DNA from: Croceivirga sp. | Lineage (GTDB): Bacteria; Bacteroidota; Bacteroidia; Flavobacteriales; Flavobacteriaceae | Length of the DNA: 64,000 nucleotides | Direction: 5' to 3' | NCBI GenBank assembly: GCA_028281025.1 | Contig: JANQKR010000049.1 | Coordinates: 92,628 to 156,627, forward strand | In this document: positions 1 through 8,828 of the stretch, one piece after another | Layout of the letters: each line of letters begins with the position of its first letter | Numbering within the stretch: the stretch's first letter is position 1 | Program-made: the position numbers and the translations under genes | Notes under the pieces: model-generated | Seen by the model: the letters and a program-made list of their open reading frames with translations, nothing else | Databases searched by the model: none | Told to the model about the DNA's origin: nothing

Positions 1-942
1 AAAGCTTCACCATTGACCTTTTCAAAAGCCGATAGGGTCACCGTGAACCGTGAAGGGGCAAAAATAACCATCACCGGAAGTGATTTTACCATTGCCTTCG
101 ATGAAGAAAACGGGCTGCTTGCCCAATATGTTTCAGAAGGTAAAATTTTGTTCGACCAACCACTCGCCCCAAATTTTTGGCGCGCGCCAACCGATAATGA
201 TTTTGGCAACGGGCACCATGAGCGTACCGCTGTATGGAAAAAAGCATCCAAAGACTATAAGCTACAATCCATCGAAGTGGTCAATAGCAAAAACAAAATC
301 ATCAAAAAGAAAGCAAAGGCTACGGACAAGGTGGTAATAAAAACCATTCATGAATTGCCGTCTGTAGAAGTCACGCTTGTGATTACCTACACCATTAACG
401 GAAAAGGGGAAATTCAAGTGGACAACAAATTGAGCGGTATTGATAAAAACGCTTCTGAAATTCCGCGTATCGGTTTTACCATAGTGCTCCCAACATCCTA
501 TGATAACATAGAATACTACGGTCGTGGCGATTTTGAAAATTATTGGGATAGGAACACGGCGGCTTTTGTATCGTTGAACACGGCCAAGGTGAAAGATTTA
601 TACGTACCGTACATCCGTCCACAGGAAAACGGGTATCGTACTGACAACCGATGGGTTCGTTTTAAGGATTCAGGCGGAACGGGATTACTTTTGGAAACCT
701 CACCAAAACAAGACCTATTGGGCTTTAGTGCCCATTACAACACCATCGGGGATTTTGATGCCGTTGACGATAAAACGGGTCATACCTACGACATCAAAAA
801 ACGGGATAACATCTACGTAAATTTCGACTACAAGCAGATGGGTGTAGGTGGCAATGACAGTTGGGGGGCTCGCACGCAGCCCGAATATACCTTGACGGCA
901 AAGGAATATCAGTACAGTTTTTATCTAAAGCCGTTACAATAA
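1..942 (+). CDS. GH2 beta-galactosidase, LacZ type, C-terminal part (5' end outside window)
   Basis: The reading frame is open from the first base and has no credible start inside the window, so this is the C-terminal third of a larger protein. It matches the last domain of LacZ-type GH2 enzymes (Bgal_small_N, a beta-sandwich completing the active site). Three blocks show this: an APNFWRAPTDNDFG block near the start of the visible part, a YGRGDFENYWDR block, and a QMGVGGNDSWG block near the end. The same blocks occur in order in the complete GH2 enzyme at 45433-48663 ([35 protein letters not shown]), so the two are paralogues. The catalytic glutamates lie upstream and cannot be checked. Presumed role: exo-hydrolysis of terminal beta-D-galactose (or a related sugar) in the periplasm. 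The family call is firm, the substrate is not. Confidence 0.88.
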   Translation, partial: KASPLTFSKADRVTVNREGAKITITGSDFTIAFDEENGLLAQYVSEGKILFDQPLAPNFWRAPTDNDFGNGHHERTAVWKKASKDYKLQSIEVVNSKNKIIKKKAKATDKVVIKTIHELPSVEVTLVITYTINGKGEIQVDNKLSGIDKNASEIPRIGFTIVLPTSYDNIEYYGRGDFENYWDRNTAAFVSLNTAKVKDLYVPYIRPQENGYRTDNRWVRFKDSGGTGLLLETSPKQDLLGFSAHYNTIGDFDAVDDKTGHTYDIKKRDNIYVNFDYKQMGVGGNDSWGARTQPEYTLTAKEYQYSFYLKPLQ

Positions 943-1530
943 ATGCAAAAGAATCATTTTTTAGCTATTCGAAATAGTTCAAATGAGTTCATAAAGAGAA
1001 CAGGGCGTTGGCATTATTTGACCAGTTCCTATAAGCTTAAACCGAAAAGATGGGGAGACTTCAACCTAACCAACGAATCACCCATTATGACCGTTACCCT
1101 TAAAAACGAAAAAACCTGTCAAAAGGTCGACTTTGGCAAAACTGTCAATGAGTGTTATTTCTACTTTGAGGCCATTTCTTCGTACGACGAAGAAAAACCT
1201 TTTACATCTATGGTGGAACTGCGTCTACTGGGCCAAAATGGTCAAGTACTCCCAGTATTGGATTGGAAGGTGGTGTATGCGGATAGTGAAGAGATTTTGT
1301 GGGTAAGCCATACAACCGATAAGATATTTGATAACCAGGAATCCACTTTTTGGCATACCGATTGGCATTCAAACAGGCCCGGGTTTCCTCATCAAGTGAT
1401 TATCGATTTGGGCACAACTATGGCCATAAGGGGCATGAACAATCTTTCACGTACCGATAACAGTGAGACAGGCAATATAAAAAACTTTGGCGTCTATGTG
1501 AAAGAGCAACCTTTTGTTTTGGGAAACTAG
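943..1530 (+). CDS. Discoidin-like (F5/8 type C) domain protein, 195 aa
   Basis: The start codon follows the TAA of the GH2 gene with no base between, in the same reading frame. The protein has no signal peptide of its own. Its C-terminal half looks like an F5/8 type C (discoidin/CBM32-like) beta-sandwich: a W-H-T-D-W segment, then a hydrophobic-IDLG strand, an R-T-D-N-S-E-T-G loop and a final KNFGVYV strand. Such domains usually bind galactose-type sugars and are appended to glycoside hydrolases. A free-standing cytoplasmic copy makes little sense, so it may be a domain cut off from the GH2 enzyme by a stop codon, or be made by readthrough or translational coupling. The N-terminal half is not recognised. 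A real start further in cannot be excluded. Confidence 0.6.
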   Translation: MQKNHFLAIRNSSNEFIKRTGRWHYLTSSYKLKPKRWGDFNLTNESPIMTVTLKNEKTCQKVDFGKTVNECYFYFEAISSYDEEKPFTSMVELRLLGQNGQVLPVLDWKVVYADSEEILWVSHTTDKIFDNQESTFWHTDWHSNRPGFPHQVIIDLGTTMAIRGMNNLSRTDNSETGNIKNFGVYVKEQPFVLGN

Positions 1531-1589
1531 TTATAGTTTCAGGGTTCAGGGCTCAAGGCTTGGATAAGTAACAACTAGTAATGAGCGGT

Positions 1590-1665
1590 ATGCAGTTCCA
1601 ATGAACAGTAAGCTGTGAACAGTTGAAAAAAAAATCAAGCCCATTCGTGGAATTCGTCCGGCCAA
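1590..1665. repeat. Dispersed intergenic repeat, copy 1
   Basis: The 174-base spacer between the discoidin gene and the GH109 gene holds no gene. It contains a GTGAACAGT-type stretch followed by GAAAAAAAAATC and then ATTCGTGGAATTCGTCC. Diverged versions of the same order of words occur at 40131-40190, 41972-42047 and 42183-42260, all in spacers and on the same strand. Confidence 0.6.
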
Positions 1666-1704
1666 AGACTATAAATGCAGCTTAAAAATTAGAACATCAA
1701 ATAA

Positions 1705-3045
1705 ATGAAACGAAGAACATTTACAAAGAGCACCTCTATGGCGTTGGCCGGAGCCACATTGGCGTCCCCCGCTATTTTGAGGGCAGGAAGCAAAAAAGGA
1801 AGCGAACTCCGCATAGGTTTTATAGGCACGGGCCTTAGGGGGCGTAACCACGTGCGCAACATGATTGTGGAAGAAGGGGTGAAGTGTGTCGCTATCTGCG
1901 ACATTGATCCCAATGCTGTGGAAGAGACGAAAAAACTGTTTGACAAATACAAAGTGGACCAACCAAAAGTATATGGCGAACATGAGTATTCGTATCGAGA
2001 CATGTTGGAAAAGGAAGAGCTGGATGCCGTTATGATCGCGCCAAACTGGAAATGGCATACCCCAATGTGTCTAGATGCCATGGAAGCCGGTGTTTTTACA
2101 GGGGTGGAAGTTTCCGGCGCCTTTTCCTTGGATGAATGTTGGGATTTGGTCAACACTCACGAACGCACGGGAACACACCTAATGTTTATGGAAAATGTAT
2201 GCTACCGAAGGGATGTCATGGCCGTACTCAATATGGTGCGCGACAATGTCTTTGGAGAATTATTGCATTTACGATGTGGATATATGCATGATTTACGGCA
2301 CGTAAAGTTCGATGATGGCAATGGGGGGCTGGCCTTTGGGGAAAAAGGATTTGCAGAGGCCCGTTGGCGTACCGAGCACAATTTGCGACGGAATGGCGAT
2401 TTGTACCCAACTCATGGTCTTGGCCCAATAAGTACGATGATTGATATGAACAGGGGCAACCGACTTGTGAGCATCAGTACATTTGCCACAAAATCACGCT
2501 CGTTGAAAAATTATGTGGCCAATCATCCAAAGGGAGGGGAGAACCACCCCTATACACAATTGGATTGGCAATTGGGCGATGTAGTGACCTCGACCATTAC
2601 CACTGCCAATGGGGAAACCATTATGGTTACGCACGATACCAATACTGCCAGGCCCTACTCCTTGGATTTTAGGGTACATGGTGTTGGAGGCATTATAGAT
2701 TTTGATTATGGAACACAGCGCATTCATGTTGAAGGTACGACTGAAGCCCACAGTTGGGAAGACGCCAATCCTTGGTTAAAAAAATATGACCATCCCCTTT
2801 GGAAGGAATTTGGCGAGATGGCCCGTGAGGCTGGCCATGGCGGCATGGACTTCTTCTTGGATCGGCAATTTATCCAATCGGCCAAAGACGATACCCCGCC
2901 AATGATTGATGTGTATGATGCGGCCACCATGCGTTCCATTACCCCCTTGTCGGAAGCGTCGATACGCCAAGGAGGTGCCGTACAACAAATACCGGATTTT
3001 ACTGAAGGTAAATGGATGACCAGAAAACCTGTTTTTGCTTTATAA
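1705..3045 (+). CDS. Tat-exported Gfo/Idh/MocA-family protein, GH109 type
   Basis: A twin-arginine signal (RR at residues 3-4, hydrophobic stretch to about 27) precedes a Rossmann fold with the dinucleotide motif GFIGTGLRG at 38-46. The rest carries the long conserved blocks of GH109: EVSGA, MENVCYRRDVMAVLNMV, FGEKGFAEARWRTEHN, YPTHGLGP, GHGGMDFF and TPLSEASI. GH109 enzymes are NAD-dependent glycosidases, classically alpha-N-acetylgalactosaminidases, which oxidise C3 transiently and eliminate the aglycone; Tat export fits folding with bound NAD in the cytoplasm. At 446 aa it has the usual family length. It precedes a GH29 fucosidase by 32 bases, so the two may act on the same glycan. Alternative: one of the related periplasmic glycoside 3-oxidoreductases. 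Family confident, substrate inferred. Confidence 0.85.
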   Translation: MKRRTFTKSTSMALAGATLASPAILRAGSKKGSELRIGFIGTGLRGRNHVRNMIVEEGVKCVAICDIDPNAVEETKKLFDKYKVDQPKVYGEHEYSYRDMLEKEELDAVMIAPNWKWHTPMCLDAMEAGVFTGVEVSGAFSLDECWDLVNTHERTGTHLMFMENVCYRRDVMAVLNMVRDNVFGELLHLRCGYMHDLRHVKFDDGNGGLAFGEKGFAEARWRTEHNLRRNGDLYPTHGLGPISTMIDMNRGNRLVSISTFATKSRSLKNYVANHPKGGENHPYTQLDWQLGDVVTSTITTANGETIMVTHDTNTARPYSLDFRVHGVGGIIDFDYGTQRIHVEGTTEAHSWEDANPWLKKYDHPLWKEFGEMAREAGHGGMDFFLDRQFIQSAKDDTPPMIDVYDAATMRSITPLSEASIRQGGAVQQIPDFTEGKWMTRKPVFAL

Positions 3046-3077
3046 TATGTAACAATAATATTTTTGAAAATGAAAAA

Positions 3078-4499
3078 ATGAAAATAAATAAGCAGTGGAT
3101 GTCTTTATTTTTGATGGTAAATATGTTTATTGTCAATGCGCAAAAGACAGATGAAGTTTCCAATGTTAGTGAGGAGCGAATCGCTTGGCATAGAGAGGCT
3201 CGTTTTGGGGTAATGGTACATTTTTCTCCCGATGGGATTGGAAAATTATACCATTATGATGGGAAAGAGCAATGGGATCCCTATAGGGGTGTGCCCATTC
3301 CTGCCGAAGAATTTGATAGGTACTATACAAAAATGACCTTACAGAATTTCGATGCCGAGCAATGGGTAAAGACCTTTGCCGATGCTGGGATGAAGTATTT
3401 CGTATTTGTGGCCAAGCACCATAATGGCTTCTGCATGTGGGATTCAAAGTATACCAATTATGACATCTACGCCGTAACAGGTAGAGACGTGGTAGCAGAA
3501 TTAGCCGAGGCATGTAAAAAGTACAACATTACATTTTGCCTGTATTATTCAATTATGGATTGGTATCATCCGCATGCAACGGGAATCACACATGGTGGAC
3601 GTGGTTATGAACTTCCACCGGACATAAAACCAAATCTTGAAAACTACATTTCTTATATGAATGCACAGTTAAAGGAACTCACGACCAAATATGGTAAAAT
3701 AGGCCTGCTTTGGTACGACGGTGCATGGATGAGCGGTGGTATAGACGACCCCAACCTCCAATGGACGGAAAAACATGCCAAAGACTTGTATGAATTGAGC
3801 CATAGCCTTCAAGAAGGAATGATTACCAATAACAGAATGCAAAAGAAGCACTATGTGGCCACAGAGTTAGGGGATTATTATACTCCTGAAAACTTTATTG
3901 CCAATTTTGACAGGGATAACCATTGGGAGTCAATCATGAAATTGGGTATTTCTTGGCATTGGGTACCTAACGAACCTATCAAGGATCTAAAGGAATTGCA
4001 GACAATGCTCAGTAGAACAGTGGCTAATGATGGTAATCTGCTGTTGAATACCGGTCCCCATCCCGATGGATTTATCGAACCTGAACAGGTAGTACGGTTC
4101 AAAGAATTGGGTGATTGGGTCAAAGCCAACAGTGACGCTATTTACGGAACTCGGGGAGGTCCATACTTGCCCACAAAGGCAGTGGTGAGTACCAACAAGG
4201 ACAAAAATATCTACATCCACATCTTGGATGATGAGATAAAAGGAACCTTGGTGTTAAAGAATATTGACGCAAAGATTAAGTCTTGTGCTACCATGCAAGG
4301 TGAACCTTTGAAACACGAAGTAAAAGATGGGAAGGTTTATATTCAACTGAAAGACAATAAGCCTGGAGTGGATATTATAAAAATGACCATCAACAAAAAT
4401 GCCTTTGAGCTACCTTTGATAGAAAATGGGGAAGAATTCAAACATTCCGTTGAGACGGACAGAGAGATATTGATAGAGAACATCAAGGAAGACCATTAG
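3078..4499 (+). CDS. GH29 alpha-L-fucosidase (first of three)
   Basis: The start at 3078 is preferred over an upstream in-frame ATG at 3012 because it gives a clean Sec signal peptide (22 residues ending in VNAQ); 3012 lies inside the preceding gene. The mature protein (473 aa with signal) opens with RFGVMVHFSP, the GH29 version of the KFGIFIHWG strand, followed by a KHHNGFCMWDSK block and LLWYDGAW, whose Asp (about residue 214) is the expected nucleophile. A TVANDGNLLLNTGP block and a C-terminal beta-sandwich complete the family fold. GH29 enzymes release terminal alpha-L-fucose with retention. The general acid is not obvious by eye. The protein is probably periplasmic and likely co-transcribed with the GH109 gene upstream. 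Confidence 0.9.
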   Translation: MKINKQWMSLFLMVNMFIVNAQKTDEVSNVSEERIAWHREARFGVMVHFSPDGIGKLYHYDGKEQWDPYRGVPIPAEEFDRYYTKMTLQNFDAEQWVKTFADAGMKYFVFVAKHHNGFCMWDSKYTNYDIYAVTGRDVVAELAEACKKYNITFCLYYSIMDWYHPHATGITHGGRGYELPPDIKPNLENYISYMNAQLKELTTKYGKIGLLWYDGAWMSGGIDDPNLQWTEKHAKDLYELSHSLQEGMITNNRMQKKHYVATELGDYYTPENFIANFDRDNHWESIMKLGISWHWVPNEPIKDLKELQTMLSRTVANDGNLLLNTGPHPDGFIEPEQVVRFKELGDWVKANSDAIYGTRGGPYLPTKAVVSTNKDKNIYIHILDDEIKGTLVLKNIDAKIKSCATMQGEPLKHEVKDGKVYIQLKDNKPGVDIIKMTINKNAFELPLIENGEEFKHSVETDREILIENIKEDH

Positions 4500-4551
4500 T
4501 TTCTTCTTGATGTTCCAACTATCCCAATTTTAAACAAACTTTATAAAACCG

Positions 4552-4590
4552 ACCCATACGACTTTTCATTAAATGAGAATTTGTATGGGT
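4552..4590 (+). terminator. Inverted repeat in the spacer after the GH29 gene
   Basis: ACCCATAC (4552-4559) pairs perfectly with GTATGGGT (4583-4590), and an inner TCATT/AATGA pair lies in the loop. The element sits about 50 bases past the GH29 stop and 38 bases before the next gene. It is followed by TTTATC and not by a long T run, so a terminator or processing site is only a reasonable guess. Confidence 0.4.
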
Positions 4591-4627
4591 TTATCATCAA
4601 AAACGAACAACACGATACTTCATTTAA

Positions 4628-7261
4628 ATGAAACGATTTTTATCGATTAGTTGTTTCCTCCTCATGGGAAATAGCATAACCGCCCAAGAATGGTACAATG
4701 CCATTCAAGAGCCTGGACATAGGAACTATTTGTCGTTGGAAGAAACGTTTCTGTCCGACAGCACGGCCCACGTAAGGGGCAAGGAAAAAGAGTATCTAAA
4801 ATGGTCTCGTACCAGTGCCAATGAGCTGGATGAACAAGGTTTTATACTTCCTGAAGAAATACGGTTCAAAAAGGTGTTGGCTATTCAGAAAGAAAAGTCA
4901 AAAGCCAAGTTTAACCCCAATTGGGAACCTTTTGCAGAGAACAAGATTGCACCAAAAGGGTTTAAGGTGAAAGCCAATAAAGGTTTGGCAAGGTTAAATC
5001 GTATCTATGTTTCCCAAAAGAACAGGCAGACCATTTATGCAGCGACAAGTTTGGCTGGTTTGTGGAAAAGTGAGGACAATGGAATCACATGGAACGATCT
5101 AACGACTTCAAAAATTCCTGTGACATCAGTTTGGGCAGTTGCAGAGCACCCCAAAAATCCGAAGCTTATAATTTTGGGAGATCGATACACCATGTACCGA
5201 AGCAAAAATGCAGGCAAAACGTGGGAGCAAGTTACGGACACCACCCTTTTGGTAAGAGATATTTATTTTGATGCCGAAGATCCAAAGAAAGTCTACGCAG
5301 CATCGGAAAAAGGGATTTATAAAAGTGTGGATTCGGGAAAAACATGGAATAAAATATTGGAAATAAAAGCCAATGCCATGCGTGTGCACCCATCAAACCC
5401 CAATATCTTGTATGCTACGGAAATTGTGGACAATGATGTGAAAATATGGGTGACCGAAGATGCAGGCAAGTCTTTTTCGGAACATACTTTGCCCGAATAC
5501 GAAGGCCGAAAAGTAGGCAGAACCCGTCTTGACGTGAGCAGGGCGGCTCCCGACAAGGTGTTCTTGGTGACCAACAATACGGACAGTCGTGGCTTTGGTG
5601 CCCTCTATGTTTCCCATAATAGGGGCAAAGACTGGAAATTTGCCTCCAATAAGGTTGATGGCAAACCGTATGGCGTAGAAAACCCCAATGTACTTGGCTA
5701 TTCGGAAAAAGGTGACAAACCCGGAGGGCAGATAAACTACTGTTTTGCCTTTGGGGTTTCGCAGACCAATGCGGACGAAATGTACGTGGCCGGCATCAGC
5801 ATGTGGAAATCCAAAGATGGCGGTAAAACATGGCAGAACCACAGTCCATGGTACGCCACGGACGAAAATTTGAACCACCATCTCCATGCCGACATCCATG
5901 ATATTTATGCTGAAGGAAAACGTGTTTGGGTCGCGCATGACGGCGGTATCAGTTTTTCTGGTGACGGTTCAAAGACGTTTGCAGACCGGACTGGAGGCAT
6001 CAATGCACTCGAAATTTTAGGCTTCGATATCAATTTTCATCGCCCTGAAGAAATGGTCAATGCATCCATGCATGTAGGGAGCATGTTTTATGAACCAAAT
6101 GCCAAAGGATGGTATTCGACCGGAGGGGCAGACGATAATTATTGCGGTTTTGGTATAAACAGCACCAAACATTTTATACATGGAGCCGGATATATCCACA
6201 ATCTGGCACATTGGGAAAATGGACTTGAAGCTATGGACAATATAGCCGTATTGCCCCACAAAGAGCCCAATGGTGCTTTGGGAATCCATACGCAAAACCA
6301 CCAAGTCTTTTTTCAAGGGCTCATCAAATACAACGGTACGGTGGACAATAACGGAAGCACATTGTACCGAAGCCTGGATTTTGGGAAAACTTGGCATTTG
6401 GTGTTGAAAGATGATTTGCACAGTGATGATGGGAGAGGGCACAATGCAAGGGGATATGCCTCCAAGAGCAAAGTGGTTTCGTGTTGGAACAATACAGACC
6501 ACCTCTATTACAAAAACGGAGGAAGAATTTATGAAAGTATGGACATGGGTCAAAACTGGAAGATTGTCCATGATTTCAATACAACCGATAACGAAGAATG
6601 GCAAAAAAGCCGAATTTATAAGTCACGATTATTGGATATCATCGTTGACCCTCAAAACGACAATACCCTTTATGTGACCATGCGCAACATGTTCGACAGC
6701 AAAACGGTACTCAAATCTACAGATGCAGGAAGAACATGGGAAGACTTTTCGCAAGGCATCCCAGAAGAAGCAGGGAGGGTCAATTCCATAGTAATGCAAC
6801 GGGGAACCAACAAGTCCATGTATGTCGGAACCTATCGAGGCGTGTACTATCGAGACAATACCATGGATAAATGGGAGCCTTATCATAACGGACTTCCAGT
6901 TTGTGATGTGGTCAAAGTAAAACTGGACTATAAAAACCATAAATTGGTAGTAGGTACCTTTGGTAGGGGGATTTGGAAAGCCGATTTGATGGAGAAAAGC
7001 AACCCAGACCTTCGTATTGCGTATAACAAGACAGTCTTAGATCAAGGGGAGTCCCTAAAATTGGTGGATTATTCCGTTTATCCATTTGTTCCAACAAAAT
7101 ATGAATGGAAGGTTGAAGGAACTGAAGCTTTTACTTCAAATGAAAAACACCCTGAAATCGAACTTCAAAAGAAAGGGGATTATAAGGTTTCTTTATTTGC
7201 CTGGGATGATAATGGAAAGGAATGGTCCACGGTTTTGGGAAAGATGATAATGGTTCGATAA
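4628..7261 (+). CDS. Secreted Asp-box (BNR/VPS10-like) beta-propeller protein with PKD tail
   Basis: A Sec signal peptide (about 20 residues, ending NSITAQ) precedes a long propeller region. At least nine Asp-box motifs of the form S/T-x-D-x-G-x-T-W are readable between about residues 148 and 700, for example SEDNGITW, SKNAGKTW, SVDSGKTW, SKDGGKTW, SLDFGKTW and STDAGRTW. The last 85 residues look like a PKD-type beta-sandwich (YEWKVEG, KGDYKVSLFAWDDNG). Proteins of this shape include GH74-like endo-glucanases, sialidases and VPS10/sortilin-like folds, but no catalytic residues can be assigned by eye. As the only large non-exo-type candidate in this part of the locus it could be a surface glycan-binding protein or an endo-acting enzyme. 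Function unknown. Confidence 0.7.
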   Translation: MKRFLSISCFLLMGNSITAQEWYNAIQEPGHRNYLSLEETFLSDSTAHVRGKEKEYLKWSRTSANELDEQGFILPEEIRFKKVLAIQKEKSKAKFNPNWEPFAENKIAPKGFKVKANKGLARLNRIYVSQKNRQTIYAATSLAGLWKSEDNGITWNDLTTSKIPVTSVWAVAEHPKNPKLIILGDRYTMYRSKNAGKTWEQVTDTTLLVRDIYFDAEDPKKVYAASEKGIYKSVDSGKTWNKILEIKANAMRVHPSNPNILYATEIVDNDVKIWVTEDAGKSFSEHTLPEYEGRKVGRTRLDVSRAAPDKVFLVTNNTDSRGFGALYVSHNRGKDWKFASNKVDGKPYGVENPNVLGYSEKGDKPGGQINYCFAFGVSQTNADEMYVAGISMWKSKDGGKTWQNHSPWYATDENLNHHLHADIHDIYAEGKRVWVAHDGGISFSGDGSKTFADRTGGINALEILGFDINFHRPEEMVNASMHVGSMFYEPNAKGWYSTGGADDNYCGFGINSTKHFIHGAGYIHNLAHWENGLEAMDNIAVLPHKEPNGALGIHTQNHQVFFQGLIKYNGTVDNNGSTLYRSLDFGKTWHLVLKDDLHSDDGRGHNARGYASKSKVVSCWNNTDHLYYKNGGRIYESMDMGQNWKIVHDFNTTDNEEWQKSRIYKSRLLDIIVDPQNDNTLYVTMRNMFDSKTVLKSTDAGRTWEDFSQGIPEEAGRVNSIVMQRGTNKSMYVGTYRGVYYRDNTMDKWEPYHNGLPVCDVVKVKLDYKNHKLVVGTFGRGIWKADLMEKSNPDLRIAYNKTVLDQGESLKLVDYSVYPFVPTKYEWKVEGTEAFTSNEKHPEIELQKKGDYKVSLFAWDDNGKEWSTVLGKMIMVR

Positions 7262-7970
7262 AAAAGAAATAAGAAAACCCGTTGTGCATTTTGACAAAAA
7301 TTGGTCAATTCCATTTTTTTCATATACCAAAACCAATCCTTTAGGCTTGTAATGTGAGTTTATATTCAAGAAAAAGAGCAGAACCCTGGTAGACTATTTT
7401 CACTCAGAAACAATGATTCCATAGTTCGATTCAGACTAAGAAAGACATTTCAATTATCGGTTTGTATATTAAAAAATCCTCTACGGTAATTTAAATCAAT
7501 GACTCTTTCGAATTGGTTGGGTGTTTGTTCTGCAGAGAAAAAACAAAATCCGTTTGACGACACCGAGTACGGCAGCCATTATGCCAGGGAAATGATTGTT
7601 TGGGGAGTATTTTGAATACTCGGCAGTGGACAAATCCATGGCATTCAATGCCAAAAACGGCACCTATTTCTGATTCAATGGTTATCAATACGGCATGGTC
7701 ACCATAACCGATGTGAAGAATCCAAAAGTGAAGGAAATCGAGCTCAGTTCTCCGAACGGCACTTTGACATTGAGTTCCTTTACATTAAAGGGATTTGGCA
7801 CAAAGAAATTCAGAAAAGGGAAAATCCTGAAAAAAGGGCAAAACCTTGTTTTGATATGATGGGGGCAGGTCGCAATATGTTCCGCAAAAAGTTTTTTTTA
7901 AAGCTGCGAATTGATCGGGGATGCAGTACTTTACTAAGCTTATGACGGGATGACAAAAATAAAAAGATGG
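7262..7970. other. Gene-poor stretch between the BNR gene and the sigma factor
   Basis: No intact gene is visible. The first 280 bases are A/T-rich and hold nothing I can name. Bases 7541-7859 carry a decayed GH116-like 3' end, listed separately. The last 110 bases lead into the convergently oriented sigma-factor gene and contain no convincing terminator. Confidence 0.7.
7541..7859 (+). pseudogene. Decayed 3' end of a GH116-like gene
   Basis: One frame reads QNPFDDTEYGSHYAREMIVWGVF and then stops. It closely resembles the [23 protein letters not shown] block of the intact GH116-like enzyme at 59249-62062. The reading continues in a shifted frame (VDKSMAFNAKNGTYF, a TGA where a Trp codon is likely, then FNGYQYGMVTITD) and ends GTLTLSSFTLKGFGTKKF and LKKGQNLVLI. 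This matches the intact enzyme's tail (GTLSLKEFSVELPE, LKLNKGDQLETEI). So at least one frameshift, one nonsense change and probably a short deletion have occurred, and nothing of the N-terminal 700 or so residues remains. It is a relic of a second GH116-like gene that once stood between the BNR gene and the regulators. Confidence 0.6.
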
Positions 7971-8627
7971 CTACCAAAAAAAGGACAGCAACATTGTGGC
8001 AATAGTTTTGATAAGAAGATCGGTCCTTGTTTTTTGCGAACTGTTTGAATCCTTGCCCTGATGCCTTTTTTGGAAACCTATATGCGTTCCTTCAACAGAG
8101 GCAAAGCCCTCCCGTATTTTTTTATACGCGATTCGCATCTGTGACTCGACCGTCTTTACCGAAATTTCCATACGGTCGGCAATTTGTTGGTATTTAAGCC
8201 CCTCAAATTTGTTCAGCACCAAAATTTCCCTGCACCTTGGTGGTAAGGTTTCCATGATTTCCCGTAACCTTTTCAAGCGTTTCTCTAAATTATCAGGGTC
8301 TTCCAAGGCCTTGTTTATCTCCTGCAGTTTTAATTCCTCCAAAAAAGAATCCCTTTTGCGGAGTTCCCGGTGTTTCTTCTTAAAAAGGTTTTGGGCTATG
8401 GCGAACAAATAGTGTCTGGGAGATTGGGCTGCGTCCAAAAGTTCCCGTTTTTCCCAGAGTGTTACAAAGGCCTGTTGAACCATCTCCTCCGCTACGTTCC
8501 TGTTGCCCGTATAGGTGGTCATATAAGCCAAAAGCAATGAATGGTATTTGTCAAAAAATTGAGCAAATGCCTGTTCTTTTCCTTCTTTTATGCCAATACC
8601 CAATACTACATCGTCCATACTATTCAT
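7971..8627 (-). CDS. FecI-type ECF sigma factor (RNA polymerase sigma-70 family)
   Basis: At 218 aa it is slightly longer than a usual ECF sigma factor. Region 2 is seen in FFDKYHSLLLAYMTTYTGN and the following AEEMVQQAFVTLWEKR block; region 4 has the helix-turn-helix LKYQQIADRMEISVKTVESQMRIAYKKIRE typical of the Bacteroidota FecI group. The last 17 residues (TDLLIKTIATMLLSFFW) are hydrophobic, unusual for a soluble sigma factor, and might anchor the protein or be a fortuitous extension. It is the only gene on the minus strand and is transcribed away from FecR, whereas FecI and FecR usually share one operon. Expected role: once FecR senses a substrate-loaded SusC, it directs transcription of the susC operon. 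Confidence 0.93.
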   Translation of the reverse strand: MNSMDDVVLGIGIKEGKEQAFAQFFDKYHSLLLAYMTTYTGNRNVAEEMVQQAFVTLWEKRELLDAAQSPRHYLFAIAQNLFKKKHRELRKRDSFLEELKLQEINKALEDPDNLEKRLKRLREIMETLPPRCREILVLNKFEGLKYQQIADRMEISVKTVESQMRIAYKKIREGFASVEGTHIGFQKRHQGKDSNSSQKTRTDLLIKTIATMLLSFFW

Positions 8628-8828
8628 TCTTAACCATAGATTCTGATTACGAACCGGTTAAAGTGGGTACGCAACAAATTTCCTTCTAAGTAGTTGGATA
8701 AGGCTTTTCTTTTTAATAAAGGAAATCTATCGCGAAAACAGATTAAAATTATAAAAAAATAAATTATTAAGTTTTTTTTAAGGGTTTTTTAAATTTTTGA
8801 CTATTGATAATAAGATTATACCAATAAA

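Noticed and set aside
3012..3077. Upstream ATG start of the first GH29 gene
   Set aside because: It lies inside the GH109 gene and would put a 22-residue hydrophilic, Cys-rich leader before a normal signal peptide.
5393..5938. Minus-strand frame opposite the BNR protein
   Set aside because: Same reason: fully inside a well-supported gene, with no signal, motif or start context of its own.
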